Of a stretch of DNA of 64,000 nt, positions 8,161-17,763 are shown one piece after another (within the stretch, counting starts at the first letter, position 1; every line of letters begins with the position of its first letter). The DNA is from Chloroflexi bacterium 54-19. GTDB taxonomy: Bacteria; Chloroflexota; Chloroflexia; Chloroheliales; Chloroheliaceae. Position numbers and translations under genes: made by a program. Below the pieces are notes generated by a model. The model was not told the origin of the DNA. It worked only from the letters and a program-made list of their open reading frames with translations, and searched no databases. The stretch spans positions 1 through 64,000 of the forward strand of contig MKTJ01000056.1 in the NCBI GenBank assembly GCA_001898225.1, written 5' to 3'.

Positions 8161-11100
8161 ATGAATTATATAGATCGTCCACCACGCATCCAACCAGAAT
8201 TACCGTTTAATGAATTTGAAATTCCAGAACCGCCGACCAAAGAAGATCAGACCTGGATTCGGCTGCTTCAGATTGGCGTTCCAGTTATAACTGTGCTTGG
8301 TTTTATACTTGTATCTGTTCTGGGTTCTGGCTCAGGTGGTCTTTTGTTGATAATACCAATGGTGTTATCAATAGTAGCTTCAGTTACCTTCTCACTATAT
8401 AGTTATAGCAAAGAACGCCAGAAAATTTTTGAAGCTGAAAAGGCTTATGAAAGTCGTCTTATTGAGCTAAATAAGGAAATGCATACCTGGCATGACCTGC
8501 AACGGCGTTTTTATGTACATAATTACCCTGATATAAATGAACTTCAATCTATTGTGGTGCAAGCGAACGGCGAAGCTGTAAAGTTTGGAGAAATACAGAG
8601 ACCCATAGCCCGTTTGTGGGAAAGACGTACGAGCGATGCCGACTTTGGCTTTGTTCGACTTGGTATCGGTACCTTACCATCTACGGTTACCTATTCTCTG
8701 AAAGGCCACACCGAGGATCGAAGTAGCCAACTTACGCGAGCAGCTCTAAAACTTGATGCTGACTCCCGGTTTGTTACCGATGTGCCGGTAGTTATTTCGC
8801 TTCGAAAACCTGCTGAAGAAGATGATGACGAGGATGAAAATAAAAAAGAAAAAAAGGAAGAATCTCTTTATACTCCCTATACCCACGCGCTTGGTATAGC
8901 CGGTAGACCTGAAGCAATTTATGGATTTGCCAGAACTCTGCTGGCTCATTTCGTAGTGTTTCATTCACCCTCAGACGCTCGCCTCTTTGTGCTGGCTAAC
9001 AAAAGTCATGAATGGGAGTGGACTAAACCGTTACCACACTGTAAAGGGCATGAACAAAATCTCAATCATTGCTTTGTAAGTGAGATAAAAGAAGATACCG
9101 ACGCATACGAGTTTAACGATGATAATGAAGGTGAGCTTGAGAAATTTCTCGAAGGGATTCGTAAAGAGCTTGCTCAACGGAAAATTCGCTTGCAGGAGCA
9201 TGAAGGAAACGAGGAGCGGGGAGATGTTACCCTGCCGCATTTAGTAGTAGTAGTTGACCTGCTCGATCTGGGTGATAAAAATTCACCTTTACGGAATATC
9301 GAAAGTGATGCTGCAATCTCCATACTTCTTGAGGAAGGTGCTCAACTAGGGGCCAGCATAATATTTCTGGTACCTGACCGAGGTAAAATCCCAGGCGGGT
9401 GCGAAGCGGTATTAGAAGTAGCCCATACAGCCCCGGCTACCAATAGCCAGAATCAATTCAATAAAAAGCTTCATTTTCGTTTCGCTGAAATTGGACTAAA
9501 CGGTGATCATTACGTTGGGGTGGCAGACGCTTTTAATATCCAGCAAGCCACTCTACTGGCGTTTAATTTATCGCAGTTGGCTATCCGAGAGGGAAGTGGG
9601 GCCAGTCTGGCTAGCGCCGTACCATTTTTGGACTTGATGGCTTATAAAACCCTGCAGGAGCTTAAACAAGACGCATGGGGGCGCTGGCAGGCCAGCAAGG
9701 AACCCCGCTATAGCAACTGGCTTCGAGTGAAAATGGGTCTAATGGCAGGTAACAAACCCCGTTCCCTGGTATTTTCAGCCAAGCGGGATGGCGTTCATGG
9801 AATGGTGGCTGGTAGTACCGGTTCAGGCAAATCAGAGCTTCTGATTTCGCTTATTACCGGTATGGCCTTGAATTACGACCCGTCTGTACTTAATTTTGTT
9901 TTAGTTGACTACAAAGGCGGCGGCGCATTTAGTGAGTTCGTGGCGCTACCCCATTGTGTCGATATTATAACTAATCTCGCTCCTGACGGTGTTACCCGTA
10001 TGTTTACGGCTATTCAAGCAGAGATGAAACGCCGTCAGGCCCTTAATGTTGAGACAAAAACCAAGAATATTGTGGAATATCGACAGAAAGGATTGCATCA
10101 CGTCAAGCCCTATCCATTTCTGTTTATCATCATTGATGAATTTGCCGAAATGATAGCTGACCGGGCAGAATTTAAGGGCGAGCTTGAAAGTATTACACGG
10201 GTTGGACGAGCGCAGGGCATTTCTTTGATTCTGGCAGCACAGAGGCCCAGCGGTGTTACCGATCAAATGCGCTCGAATATCAAGTTCCGGATCTGTTTAC
10301 GGGTAGAGACACCAGGAGAGAGCCGGGAGATGCTCCGGCGGACTGATGCTGCCTTCTTACCACCCAGTATTCCAGGACGAGGTTATTTACAGGTGGGTAA
10401 CGAGGAGATTGAGCTTATTCAATCTGCCTATACCGGTGATAAATTTGTTGATCCGACTAATAATCCTGTACTTCCGGTAATATGGCCGGATCGGGGGGGT
10501 CGTAATTACGAGCTTACAGAAGAACAGGCTCCGCCGGAACTATACAAAAGCATCATTACCATCTTTAATAAAATGGCAAGTGAAAACCATTATGAGGAGC
10601 AACATGCTCCCTGGCCTGCTTTCTTACCCAAGCACCTGGCGCTGTCCGAACCGCTTATCTCAACCGATCAAACGCAACCTACGATTACAGCGAAGCAGTA
10701 CCTTAATAAGGTTGACCAGATAACGATGGGACAAGATCCAGAAGAAACCCTGACGCTTAATCCTGCTATTAATCAATGGCTGGACGGTCAGAACGGCTGG
10801 ACTGACCAATTAGACTGGGATAAATACGCAATGCGCCCGGTAATAGGCCTGGTTGATAATCCTTATGCAGCTCAGCAGTTGCCTTTTACCGTCGATCTTC
10901 CGCGTGGACATGCAGTTGTCTTTGGTACATCGGGATCCGGCAAAACTACTTTTATTCGAACGCTGGTTACTAGCCTTGCCGCCCGTTACTCCCCCGATCA
11001 ATTTCACGCTTATATTCTTGATCTTGGTGGCCGAAATTTATCCGTTCTGGGCAATCTTCCTCACGTTGGCGCATTAATATTACCTGATGAGGAGGGTTAC

Positions 11101-14100
11101 CAGGAGCGCGTTCAGCAAGTTATTCGAGAAATCAATAATATTGTGGAAAAGCGCAAAAATGCGCTGAGTCTGGCACGCGTTACGGATGTGTACCAGTATA
11201 ATCAGCAAAATCCCGAACAACCATTGCCCCCTATCCTGGTGGCGATAGACAATTTCATTGAGTTTATTGAGACTTTTGGGGTCGAGAAGGACAATGTAGA
11301 GAGTATCCTCACGGGTTTAATTACCCTTGCCCGACAGTCCAAGTCCTACGCAGTTCATTTTCTAATTTCAGTTAACCGGCTGGGAGACCTTTCAACCCAG
11401 CTATTTAGCATTTTTACAGAACGATTTGCTCTCCGTCTGGCCGATAGTACCGAGTACCGGTCATTAGTTGGTAGCAGTGTTCCGGAAATCGGAGATATTC
11501 CCGGTCGAGGTTATACTCAACTCGATGGGTATGCTCTTAGTTTCCAGGTGGCAATTCCAATCGCTTTGAGACAAGATAATAAAGCGGAGCCAACCAACGA
11601 GCTTAAAGAGTTGGATCTATTGGTTCAGCAGATTTGCAATTATGTAGATAAAAGCGGTCAACAGTATAACTTGCCGGTTAAAGTAGGCAGCTTACCCAAG
11701 TCTATTCTGGATAAAAAACTGATCGCCGATAAGCATATGCTAAAGCTGGACGCATCTTTCCTGGAGGGCTTGTATAGTTCTACTTCCCAGGAGTGGAACA
11801 ATAGTATCGACCCGGCAAAATGCGATTGGTTGAGTGTTTTGATCGGGGTTTCCTCCGGTAATAAACCCCGAAAGCTCAAATTGGAAGCCAAAGAAGATGG
11901 CGTCCATGGTATGGTAGCGGGTGGTACTGGCTCTGGTAAATCAGAACTGTTAATGACCCTTATTGTTAATCTAGCCCTTGGGTATAATCCCGATATTCTA
12001 AACTTTGTGCTTGTGGATTATAAAGGTGGGGGGGCTTTTAAACCCTTTGAGAAATTGCCGCATGTTGTCGATTCGCTTACCAATCTAAATAAATCGGCTG
12101 TAAGACGTATGTTCACCTCAATTATAGCTGAGATGAACCGGCGTGCGCAGTTGAATACCGCGACACTTACCGCCAATATTGTCGAGTACCATCAGAAAAA
12201 TTATCATAATACCCATGCTCCCTACCCGCATTTGCTTATCATTATTGATGAATTTGCCGAAATGATAAGCGACAGCCCGGAATTCGGGCAAGCCCTTAAT
12301 AGTATTACCCGGCTTGGCCGGGCGCAGGGTGTATATCTCTTGCTGGCTGCCCAGCGCCCTGTTGGGGTTTCCGACCAGATGAGAGCTAACATTAAATACC
12401 GGATCTGCTTGCGCGTAGAAGGTGCTGATACTAGTCGCGAGATGCTCCGCCGTTCTGATGCGGCATTCCTACCGAACGGTATGCCTGGCCGGGGCTACTT
12501 GCAGATTGGCAATAATGATATAGAACTCATTCAGGTAGCTTATGCCGGTGAGAATTATGATTATGCACCCTTAACCGAAAGAGGAGATAAACCCAAGTTT
12601 TTTGAGATAGTGGTACAGCTTTGTAATGATTTGGAAGCCCGGTTCAAAAAAGATAAACTTTCAATTCCCCAGAAAAAATTAACCGGCGCCCAGCAGTTAT
12701 CAGACAAGGATCCAAGTGGCCTGGAGATACCACGGCGTCCCTGGCCGGAGGCTTTGCCTTCAACCTTAGAATTTTCTTATAACATGGTTGCAAAATATGT
12801 TGATCAGGATAGCCAGCAATTAATGAAGCTGGATCAAAATAAACCGCTTATGATCAACCCCTACATCAATGATTGGCTCAGCGGCTCTGGGAGTTGGCCC
12901 AGCAAATCATGGAGTAAAAGGGCTATGGAAGCGGTGGTCGGGCTGGTAGATGATCCCAACAGCGCCCACCAGTTACCGCTTACGGTTGATTTTAAACGCG
13001 GCCATGTAGTTATTTTCGGAGCTTCCGGATGGGGTAAAACAACCTTTTTGCGCTCTATGGTACTTAGTTTGGCTTCTACCCACTCGCCGGATGAAGTAAA
13101 CTTCCATATCCTTGACCTGGGGGGTCGGAACCTGGAAGTACTCAAAGATTTTCCGCAGGTTGGTACAATAATTGTGCCGGACGAACGGGGTTATGAAGAG
13201 CGAGTCCAACAACTTTTGAGAGAGCTAAACGATGAGATTGACAGGCGTAAAAAGATCTTTGGGGCCCTTACGCTCTACCAGTACAACGCACGACCTGATG
13301 TAACAACAAAATGTCCTGCAATTGTCGTAATAATCGACAATTTCGCCGAATATATTGAATCTTTTGGCACTAATGCTCAACCAGATGATGCTAATAATTT
13401 ATTCAATATTCTGGTAACCCTCATCCGACAGGCAAAAGCTTATGGCTTACATTTTGTTATTACTGCCAACAGGCTCAATCTATTATCAAGCAAACTCTAT
13501 AGTTTGTTCACGGAACGCTTCACCCTCCGCCTCTCTGACCCCGGTGATTATGTAGGAATTGTTGGCTCCAATATGCCTGATATTGAGGAAATCAGTGGGC
13601 GTGGCTATGTCAGGGTCGGCCGTATGGCTTTAAATTTTCAAGTTGCAGTCATACCGGGTGCAATTGATGAGGAAGGACGGGTAGGGAAAGAAGTTGAGCA
13701 GATTCAGCAGCTCGGCCAGCAAATGCAAAGTTACCTTTCCAGGTCAGGGAATTCTTATTCTGAGCCTTTACGTATCAGCGCCCTTCCCGATAGCTCATCA
13801 TTCCGTACAATTTTAGCAAGAAATGATAATATTAGCCTGGAGGACGGGACTTTTATAGATTCGCTTAAGGAATCGACTATAGCTCACTGGGCGTTTAACG
13901 GTTCCGCCGAACACGCAAACTGGTTGCAGGTACCGCTTGGTATCGCTTCAGGTAACCGCATTCGTACTCTTTCACTGGAAGCAAAGCGAGACGGCGTTCA
14001 CGGAATGATAGCCGGTGGTACTGGCTCAGGCAAATCAGAACTTCTCATGACCTTGATTGTCAGTCTGGCGCTACGTTACTCGCCTGACATTCTAAACTTT

Positions 14101-17031
14101 TTGCTGGTTGACTACAAAGGCGGTGGCGCTTTTAAGCCATTTGATGATTTGCCGCATTGTGTTGATATTGTAACGAATCTTAATAAAGCGGCTGTAGCCA
14201 GAATGTTCACCGCAATTAATGCCGAAATACGCAGGAGGCAGGAGCTTAACGTCAGAACAAATACCAAGGATATTATTGATTATCGCCGTAAAGGCTTGCA
14301 CCTTACCGGTGAGCAGTATCCGCACCTCTTCATCATAATTGATGAATACGCAGAAATGATTTCGGATAACAGCGCATACCTTAATGAACTGGAGAGTATT
14401 ACCAGAGTTGGCCGGGCCCAGGGTGTCAATTTAGTACTGGCTTCCCAGCAGCCAAAAGGTGTTACCGACCAGATGCGGGCGAATATAAAGTTTCGCCTTT
14501 GTTTACGGGTGGAACAAGCAGATACCAGTCGTGAATTACTGCGCCGTCCCGATGCAGCCTTCCTGCCTAATGGTATACCCGGACGAGGCTACCTGCAGGT
14601 TGGCAATGAGAATATAGAGCTAATCCAGGTATCCTATACCGGGGAGAAGCAACCCGATGACCGGGTTCAAACAACACTTTGGCCGGATCGCGACCAGGAT
14701 AATATTGAAAGTAGTGATGGCGAACCACCTCGCCTCTTTGATATGGCAGTTCAGCTTGCCCTTGAACTGGTGAACGGGAAAAAAGCGCCCAAGCCCTGGC
14801 CAGCTTTCCTCCCGGACCGCTTTAGCCTTGAATCAGCTATGGTTGATGCTAAAAATAATACAACCTTTACTCTGCAAAGCACGGTTACCGACTGGATCAA
14901 TGGGGAAACCGAATTGCTATGGAATGCTGATAGCTTGGAAAAGGGCCAATATAACTCTTTGTCTGCAATTACAGGTCTGCTGGACGATCCGATGGAAGCC
15001 ACTCAGGAACCGCTGGTTTTTGATCTTAGCCGTAATCACCTGGTTGTGTTGGGTGATTCGGGTATGGGAAAAACGAGCCTGTTACGAACCATATTAATCA
15101 GTCTGACGGCTGAACATAGTCCTGATGAATTACACGTTTACGTACTGGACCTGGGGGGCCGTAATTTCCGCAGCTTTGAAGAATTACCTCATGTCGGGGC
15201 AGTAGTCTCCGTAACTGAAGAAAACTTTGAAATGCGATTTAACCGGCTATTGGATTATTTAAGCAAAACTATTAGTAGCCGTCAGCAAATAATTAGTGCT
15301 GCGGAGGCCAGCAGTTTTTCAGATTATAATACTCGGTTCAGTGAGCAAGCTTTACCTACAATTGTGGTAATGATCGACAATTTCGCTGAAATGGCTGTTC
15401 AGATTCGGGAAGAAAATTTTGATACTTTATTAGAGAACAGAATTATACCCCTGGTACGTAGCGCCTTAAGTGCAGGAGTTATATTCGTTGTTACAGCCAA
15501 CATTCCTACCAATTTACCAAACCGGCTCTATGGCCTCTTCAGTGAGAGAATTACATTTAAACAAACCGATACGGACCGCTATTTAGATATAGTTGGTCGG
15601 GGAGCAGTAGAGATCGGTGATATTCCGGGGCGGGGTTATATCAGGCGTGATCGGAAGGTATTACTTTTCCAAACTGCCTTGCCGCTTGGACATTTTGATA
15701 AAGATGGACGTTTAAAGGCAGTTGAAGCTGACGATATTCGATTGTTATCTACACACATGGCGGAAACTCTTAAAGCAAGAGGAAGAAAAACAGCCCCACC
15801 GGCAACTTTACAGGCTTTGCCAGCGGAGATTAGCCTTTCTAAATTGTTGCAGATGGCTGAGTCTAACAAATCGGATAAATCGGATAAAGTTGAGGCTATT
15901 GTAGGTCAGCAGGTTGATCTGAGTCTTGTACAAATTGATCTGAAGAAAGTCGGTCAACACTTTATGGTGGTGGGACCACCCTTATCCGGTAAGACAACTT
16001 TATTGTATAACTACACTTTGTCACTGGCTAGTCGTTACGCTCCATCCCAGGCAAAGTTTGTTTTGATTGATACCCAGGGTAAATTCTTTAATTACGGGGG
16101 GATTTTAAGCCTTGATTCGCTCCCTCATGTCTTAGAATGTATATCTGAGATAAATCAAGTTGAGGAACTACTTCCAAAAATTAAGGCAGAGTGTGAAACG
16201 TTATCTGCAAAGAACAATAATACTTCACTATTCGTCATAATCGATAACTTCGATGAATTAAATGAGGAAATAGGCCAACGACCTTTTGCACGTGAATTGG
16301 CTGGTCTTTTACGACGTTACGGTCGAGATGGATTGCATTTCATTATCAGCACCATGCCTCGAGCTGATACAAGTGTATTAAAACAAAGGATTTCAAGCTC
16401 AAGGTATGGTATCAGTTTGCGGAACCGAGACGCTTTAGAGGTTTTGAGTCCAAGTTTAAGAACACCCGCCGCACTCCGTGATAAAGAATTACCGCTGGGC
16501 AGAGGGTTTATTATCGAATCTGGACAGGCGACTATGATTCAGTGTGCTAACCCTTATAGTGAAGAGTCAGAGGTAATGCTGCTAGGAGGGCAGCCGGAGG
16601 AGGATAGAAGATCTAAAGCACTGGACAAGTGGGTAGCTAATATTAGAGATAAGTACCTTAACCAGCATGCTCGTTGGGCTTCAACCTCCAGTTCCGAAAG
16701 TGATGGAAATACTGTGCATACTGGAAATGGAACCAGTCCTATGGTTTCTGCAAAAGCAAAGCGAATGCTTGGTATATTACAATCGGGAATGCGTAAAGAA
16801 CTTGAAGAGCTACAGGGGGAAAATGGTAATGGAACCCTTCTTACACTTCAGTTGGTACTCCAGGATGTAAACAAATGGAATGATGAAACTGTATTGACCG
16901 GTTTATTGAGAGAGCTATATGTGAAACAATCAGGAGTAACTGGCCCTCTTGAAGAAGTTATTAGGGGCCTTGCCTCAGGGATGGATGCGGACGGGTTGAT
17001 GAGCAATTTTGAGGGGAATACTGAAGCATGA
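8161..17031 (+). CDS. Giant EssC/FtsK-type ATPase of the type VII-like secretion locus, seven P-loop domains
   Basis: The 2956-residue protein begins with a short cytosolic segment and two transmembrane helices (about 34-54 and 57-80). A charged region follows, with an acidic insert near 218-237, and then seven ATPase-like domains. Walker A motifs are at 551-558 (GSTGSGKS), 922-929 (GTSGSGKT), 1254-1261 (GGTGSGKS), 1620-1627 (GASGWGKT), 1952-1959 (GGTGSGKS), 2298-2305 (GDSGMGKT) and 2605-2612 (GPPLSGKT). Domains 1, 3 and 5 have FtsK-like Walker B ends (IIIDEFAEM or IIIDEYAEM). Domains 2, 4, 6 and 7 read IDNF, losing the catalytic Glu. EccC and EssC, the motors of type VII secretion, share the two-helix N-terminus and tandem FtsK domains but normally have three or so ATPase domains. 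There is no FHA domain at the N-terminus as in EssC; FHA domains are on the next two genes. It overlaps the next gene by ATGA. Confidence 0.92.
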   Translation: MNYIDRPPRIQPELPFNEFEIPEPPTKEDQTWIRLLQIGVPVITVLGFILVSVLGSGSGGLLLIIPMVLSIVASVTFSLYSYSKERQKIFEAEKAYESRLIELNKEMHTWHDLQRRFYVHNYPDINELQSIVVQANGEAVKFGEIQRPIARLWERRTSDADFGFVRLGIGTLPSTVTYSLKGHTEDRSSQLTRAALKLDADSRFVTDVPVVISLRKPAEEDDDEDENKKEKKEESLYTPYTHALGIAGRPEAIYGFARTLLAHFVVFHSPSDARLFVLANKSHEWEWTKPLPHCKGHEQNLNHCFVSEIKEDTDAYEFNDDNEGELEKFLEGIRKELAQRKIRLQEHEGNEERGDVTLPHLVVVVDLLDLGDKNSPLRNIESDAAISILLEEGAQLGASIIFLVPDRGKIPGGCEAVLEVAHTAPATNSQNQFNKKLHFRFAEIGLNGDHYVGVADAFNIQQATLLAFNLSQLAIREGSGASLASAVPFLDLMAYKTLQELKQDAWGRWQASKEPRYSNWLRVKMGLMAGNKPRSLVFSAKRDGVHGMVAGSTGSGKSELLISLITGMALNYDPSVLNFVLVDYKGGGAFSEFVALPHCVDIITNLAPDGVTRMFTAIQAEMKRRQALNVETKTKNIVEYRQKGLHHVKPYPFLFIIIDEFAEMIADRAEFKGELESITRVGRAQGISLILAAQRPSGVTDQMRSNIKFRICLRVETPGESREMLRRTDAAFLPPSIPGRGYLQVGNEEIELIQSAYTGDKFVDPTNNPVLPVIWPDRGGRNYELTEEQAPPELYKSIITIFNKMASENHYEEQHAPWPAFLPKHLALSEPLISTDQTQPTITAKQYLNKVDQITMGQDPEETLTLNPAINQWLDGQNGWTDQLDWDKYAMRPVIGLVDNPYAAQQLPFTVDLPRGHAVVFGTSGSGKTTFIRTLVTSLAARYSPDQFHAYILDLGGRNLSVLGNLPHVGALILPDEEGYQERVQQVIREINNIVEKRKNALSLARVTDVYQYNQQNPEQPLPPILVAIDNFIEFIETFGVEKDNVESILTGLITLARQSKSYAVHFLISVNRLGDLSTQLFSIFTERFALRLADSTEYRSLVGSSVPEIGDIPGRGYTQLDGYALSFQVAIPIALRQDNKAEPTNELKELDLLVQQICNYVDKSGQQYNLPVKVGSLPKSILDKKLIADKHMLKLDASFLEGLYSSTSQEWNNSIDPAKCDWLSVLIGVSSGNKPRKLKLEAKEDGVHGMVAGGTGSGKSELLMTLIVNLALGYNPDILNFVLVDYKGGGAFKPFEKLPHVVDSLTNLNKSAVRRMFTSIIAEMNRRAQLNTATLTANIVEYHQKNYHNTHAPYPHLLIIIDEFAEMISDSPEFGQALNSITRLGRAQGVYLLLAAQRPVGVSDQMRANIKYRICLRVEGADTSREMLRRSDAAFLPNGMPGRGYLQIGNNDIELIQVAYAGENYDYAPLTERGDKPKFFEIVVQLCNDLEARFKKDKLSIPQKKLTGAQQLSDKDPSGLEIPRRPWPEALPSTLEFSYNMVAKYVDQDSQQLMKLDQNKPLMINPYINDWLSGSGSWPSKSWSKRAMEAVVGLVDDPNSAHQLPLTVDFKRGHVVIFGASGWGKTTFLRSMVLSLASTHSPDEVNFHILDLGGRNLEVLKDFPQVGTIIVPDERGYEERVQQLLRELNDEIDRRKKIFGALTLYQYNARPDVTTKCPAIVVIIDNFAEYIESFGTNAQPDDANNLFNILVTLIRQAKAYGLHFVITANRLNLLSSKLYSLFTERFTLRLSDPGDYVGIVGSNMPDIEEISGRGYVRVGRMALNFQVAVIPGAIDEEGRVGKEVEQIQQLGQQMQSYLSRSGNSYSEPLRISALPDSSSFRTILARNDNISLEDGTFIDSLKESTIAHWAFNGSAEHANWLQVPLGIASGNRIRTLSLEAKRDGVHGMIAGGTGSGKSELLMTLIVSLALRYSPDILNFLLVDYKGGGAFKPFDDLPHCVDIVTNLNKAAVARMFTAINAEIRRRQELNVRTNTKDIIDYRRKGLHLTGEQYPHLFIIIDEYAEMISDNSAYLNELESITRVGRAQGVNLVLASQQPKGVTDQMRANIKFRLCLRVEQADTSRELLRRPDAAFLPNGIPGRGYLQVGNENIELIQVSYTGEKQPDDRVQTTLWPDRDQDNIESSDGEPPRLFDMAVQLALELVNGKKAPKPWPAFLPDRFSLESAMVDAKNNTTFTLQSTVTDWINGETELLWNADSLEKGQYNSLSAITGLLDDPMEATQEPLVFDLSRNHLVVLGDSGMGKTSLLRTILISLTAEHSPDELHVYVLDLGGRNFRSFEELPHVGAVVSVTEENFEMRFNRLLDYLSKTISSRQQIISAAEASSFSDYNTRFSEQALPTIVVMIDNFAEMAVQIREENFDTLLENRIIPLVRSALSAGVIFVVTANIPTNLPNRLYGLFSERITFKQTDTDRYLDIVGRGAVEIGDIPGRGYIRRDRKVLLFQTALPLGHFDKDGRLKAVEADDIRLLSTHMAETLKARGRKTAPPATLQALPAEISLSKLLQMAESNKSDKSDKVEAIVGQQVDLSLVQIDLKKVGQHFMVVGPPLSGKTTLLYNYTLSLASRYAPSQAKFVLIDTQGKFFNYGGILSLDSLPHVLECISEINQVEELLPKIKAECETLSAKNNNTSLFVIIDNFDELNEEIGQRPFARELAGLLRRYGRDGLHFIISTMPRADTSVLKQRISSSRYGISLRNRDALEVLSPSLRTPAALRDKELPLGRGFIIESGQATMIQCANPYSEESEVMLLGGQPEEDRRSKALDKWVANIRDKYLNQHARWASTSSSESDGNTVHTGNGTSPMVSAKAKRMLGILQSGMRKELEELQGENGNGTLLTLQLVLQDVNKWNDETVLTGLLRELYVKQSGVTGPLEEVIRGLASGMDADGLMSNFEGNTEA

Positions 17032-17735
17032 GCATGAATAACAAACAACCTCGGCTGGAGCTGTTTATTGATATTTTTAGTTTGAAAAAACAGCGGGCGC
17101 TTGTGCTTCCAACTTTGATGCCTTCTGAACTGATTACACAGGTGCTAAAAGAGTTTGGCGGCACCAACAACATAGGCAAAGGAGTTTCAGAGGCTGCACC
17201 CGAAAAGTTCCTTAAAATGGAGTACATTTCCGACTCTCCCGACGAATATTTGCTAATAAAAGCCAGCACCAGGCAACCACTCAATCCTACTGTACCGCTT
17301 GGGCAACAACTTGCGCCAGGTGAGCTATTAGTCCTGGTGGAGCTTAACAAGCCCTTACCGGCAGATACAGTGAGACCTTCACGGCCTATCTACCTGGTAG
17401 AGCAAAGATCCAATAAAGTTTATAAGATACACTGGTTGCCCGCAATCATCGGCAGGTCAAGTTCAAATCTGCCCTTTAATGATCGTTTAGCTGTTAATTT
17501 AAGCTGGCACCCGGACGGGCAACGAGTTTCCCGCCGCCATGCCCAAATAACCGAGGTGAGTGGCCAATTTTTTGTAACAAGCCTATCAAATAATCCAGTA
17601 CTTATAAAACGCAGCCAGGATATGCAGGTACGAATAGATAGTGAGCGAGGTGTACAAGCGCTTAATAAAGGGGATGAATTAGTATTTAATAACAATTTAA
17701 TTGTGTTAAAATTTATTGTGCGTGATGAGAAGTAA
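17028..17735 (+). CDS. Ubiquitin-like (EsaB/YukD-like) plus FHA domain protein
   Basis: The 235-residue cytosolic protein starts at the ATG of an ATGA overlap with the giant ATPase gene, so the two are translationally coupled. The first 105 residues have the strand-helix-strand order of a ubiquitin-like fold, with YLLIKASTRQPLNP and LGQQLAPGELLVLVE resembling YukD/EsaB small accessory proteins of type VII systems. Residues about 130-232 form an FHA phosphothreonine-binding domain, with IIGRSSSN and VSRRHAQI as the conserved GR and SRRH elements. In EssC the FHA domains belong to the motor itself; here they seem to be supplied by this separate subunit. What phosphoprotein it binds is unknown, since the adjacent kinase-like protein looks inactive. 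Confidence 0.82.
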   Translation: MSMNNKQPRLELFIDIFSLKKQRALVLPTLMPSELITQVLKEFGGTNNIGKGVSEAAPEKFLKMEYISDSPDEYLLIKASTRQPLNPTVPLGQQLAPGELLVLVELNKPLPADTVRPSRPIYLVEQRSNKVYKIHWLPAIIGRSSSNLPFNDRLAVNLSWHPDGQRVSRRHAQITEVSGQFFVTSLSNNPVLIKRSQDMQVRIDSERGVQALNKGDELVFNNNLIVLKFIVRDEK

Positions 17736-17763
17736 TTAGAAGAGGCAGGAGAGGTTCTTTTGT

